Assembly (NCBI RefSeq): GCF_001447995.1
Contig: NZ_LDPE01000001.1
Coordinates: forward strand, 1,798,001-1,862,000
Direction of reading: 5' to 3'
Source of the DNA: Maribacter dokdonensis DSW-8
GTDB lineage: Bacteria > Bacteroidota > Bacteroidia > Flavobacteriales > Flavobacteriaceae
DNA: 64,000 nt
The translations under genes were made by a program, and so were the position numbers. This document shows, piece by piece, positions 63,512-64,000 of the stretch. The notes below the pieces were generated by a model. It was not told where the DNA came from. It did not search any database and saw only the letters and a program-made list of their open reading frames with translations. Each line of letters opens with the position of its first letter. Position 1 is the stretch's first letter.

Positions 63512-64000
63512 CTACAAATCTATAACCGCAGCCTTACTTCTAACATTAAGTCTTAGTGCCAAAATACCCGAAATTGCAAAGAAAGCTCCTGCGAACAACA
63601 TTGCATTAATTGCATTATTTCCAAGTACATATTTATAGATTGGACCAAATGTCAAAGTTTCTATACCCATGGGTATTACGATCATCATATTCAAAATCCC
63701 CATATATACCCCCCTTCTGTCTTGCGGCACCACTTTAGACACCATTGTATACGGTATTCCCATCATTGCCGCCCAGCCAATACCAAATAGGACCATTGGC
63801 ACCAAAACCAATATGGGATCCGTAATAAAAGGTATGGTGAATAATGATAAGGCCGTACCAAACAAGCTCAACGCATATACTTTTTTACCCCCAAATTTTA
63901 AGGTCAAAGGCACTAGCGCCAAAGCTACAACCATGGTAACGACATTATAGGTTAAACTCATTTGTGCAGATTGAGATGCTGCCTCTCCTGTTGAGTATCC
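63512..64000 (-). CDS. MFS transporter (3' part; gene runs off the window)
   Basis: The frame is open to the window edge, so the 162 residues seen are the C-terminal part. An internal Met at 63961 is not the true start, since the frame continues upstream (GYSTGEAASQSAQM). About four to five membrane helices are visible, with MFS features such as FGGKKVYALSLFGTALSL and GIGWAAMMGIPYTMVSKVVPQDRRGVYMG, the latter typical of SLC45-like sugar/H+ symporters. A sugar substrate is plausible but not shown. Confidence 0.85.
   Translation of the reverse strand, partial: GYSTGEAASQSAQMSLTYNVVTMVVALALVPLTLKFGGKKVYALSLFGTALSLFTIPFITDPILVLVPMVLFGIGWAAMMGIPYTMVSKVVPQDRRGVYMGILNMMIVIPMGIETLTFGPIYKYVLGNNAINAMLFAGAFFAISGILALRLNVRSKAAVIDL

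Overview
The window is a low-GC stretch of chromosome from a member of the Bacteroidota, almost certainly a (probably marine) Flavobacteriaceae species. The evidence is the gene content: SprA/Sov, two PorP/SprF proteins, a type B T9SS C-terminal sorting domain, a LytS/LytTR pair with TPR repeats, a FolK-deoxynucleoside kinase fusion, and promoters of the Bacteroidota type (TTTG / TAnnTTTG). Most genes lack an evident Shine-Dalgarno sequence. I see no phage, IS element, CRISPR array or genomic island. The species cannot be named from this sequence alone.

Layout. 1-1.6 kb: end of clpP, then clpX. 1.6-15 kb: mixed housekeeping genes on both strands (alpha/beta-hydrolase-like protein, GH3-family protein, DUF2797 protein, AsmA, queuosine-precursor transporter, SppA, FolK-dNK fusion, SpoU methyltransferase, MutS), then tRNA-Gly(GCC) and tRNA-Leu(UAA). 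15-17 kb: SanA-like protein and a divergent NRAMP-like transporter. 17-24.3 kb: a three-gene minus-strand operon of a large Calx-beta/TSP3 adhesin with a type B CTD, PorP/SprF and an OmpA/PD40 protein. 24.5-28.9 kb: fabD, gamma-carbonic anhydrase and a LytTR/LytS two-component system. 29-36.4 kb: vWA lipoprotein, orphan PorP/SprF, Nfu, dodecin, YyaL-type protein, MscS and TsaB.

36.5-46 kb: an eight-gene minus-strand ABC efflux locus made of two paralogous [permease-permease-adaptor] modules that share one ATPase and end in one TolC. 46.1-51.4 kb: a cytochrome oxidase accessory cluster (cyoE, two subunit III paralogues, subunit IV, an SCO protein next to a cysteine-less SCO-like paralogue, DUF420 and a small CxxC membrane protein) without subunits I and II. 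51.6-61 kb: TonB, VanZ, GcvH, giant SprA and RuvA. 61-64 kb: hybrid malic enzyme and the 3' part of an MFS transporter.

How they fit together: SprA is the outer-membrane translocon of T9SS, and the adhesin-PorP-OmpA operon is a likely substrate/partner set for it. The cox cluster supplies heme O synthesis, copper delivery and small subunits to a terminal oxidase whose core is encoded elsewhere. I found no clearly undescribed defence or mobile system. The most novel-looking items are the degenerate SCO paralogue, the small CxxC protein beside it, the duplicated ABC locus with a possible shared operator, and the NRAMP homologue that lacks the DPGN metal site.
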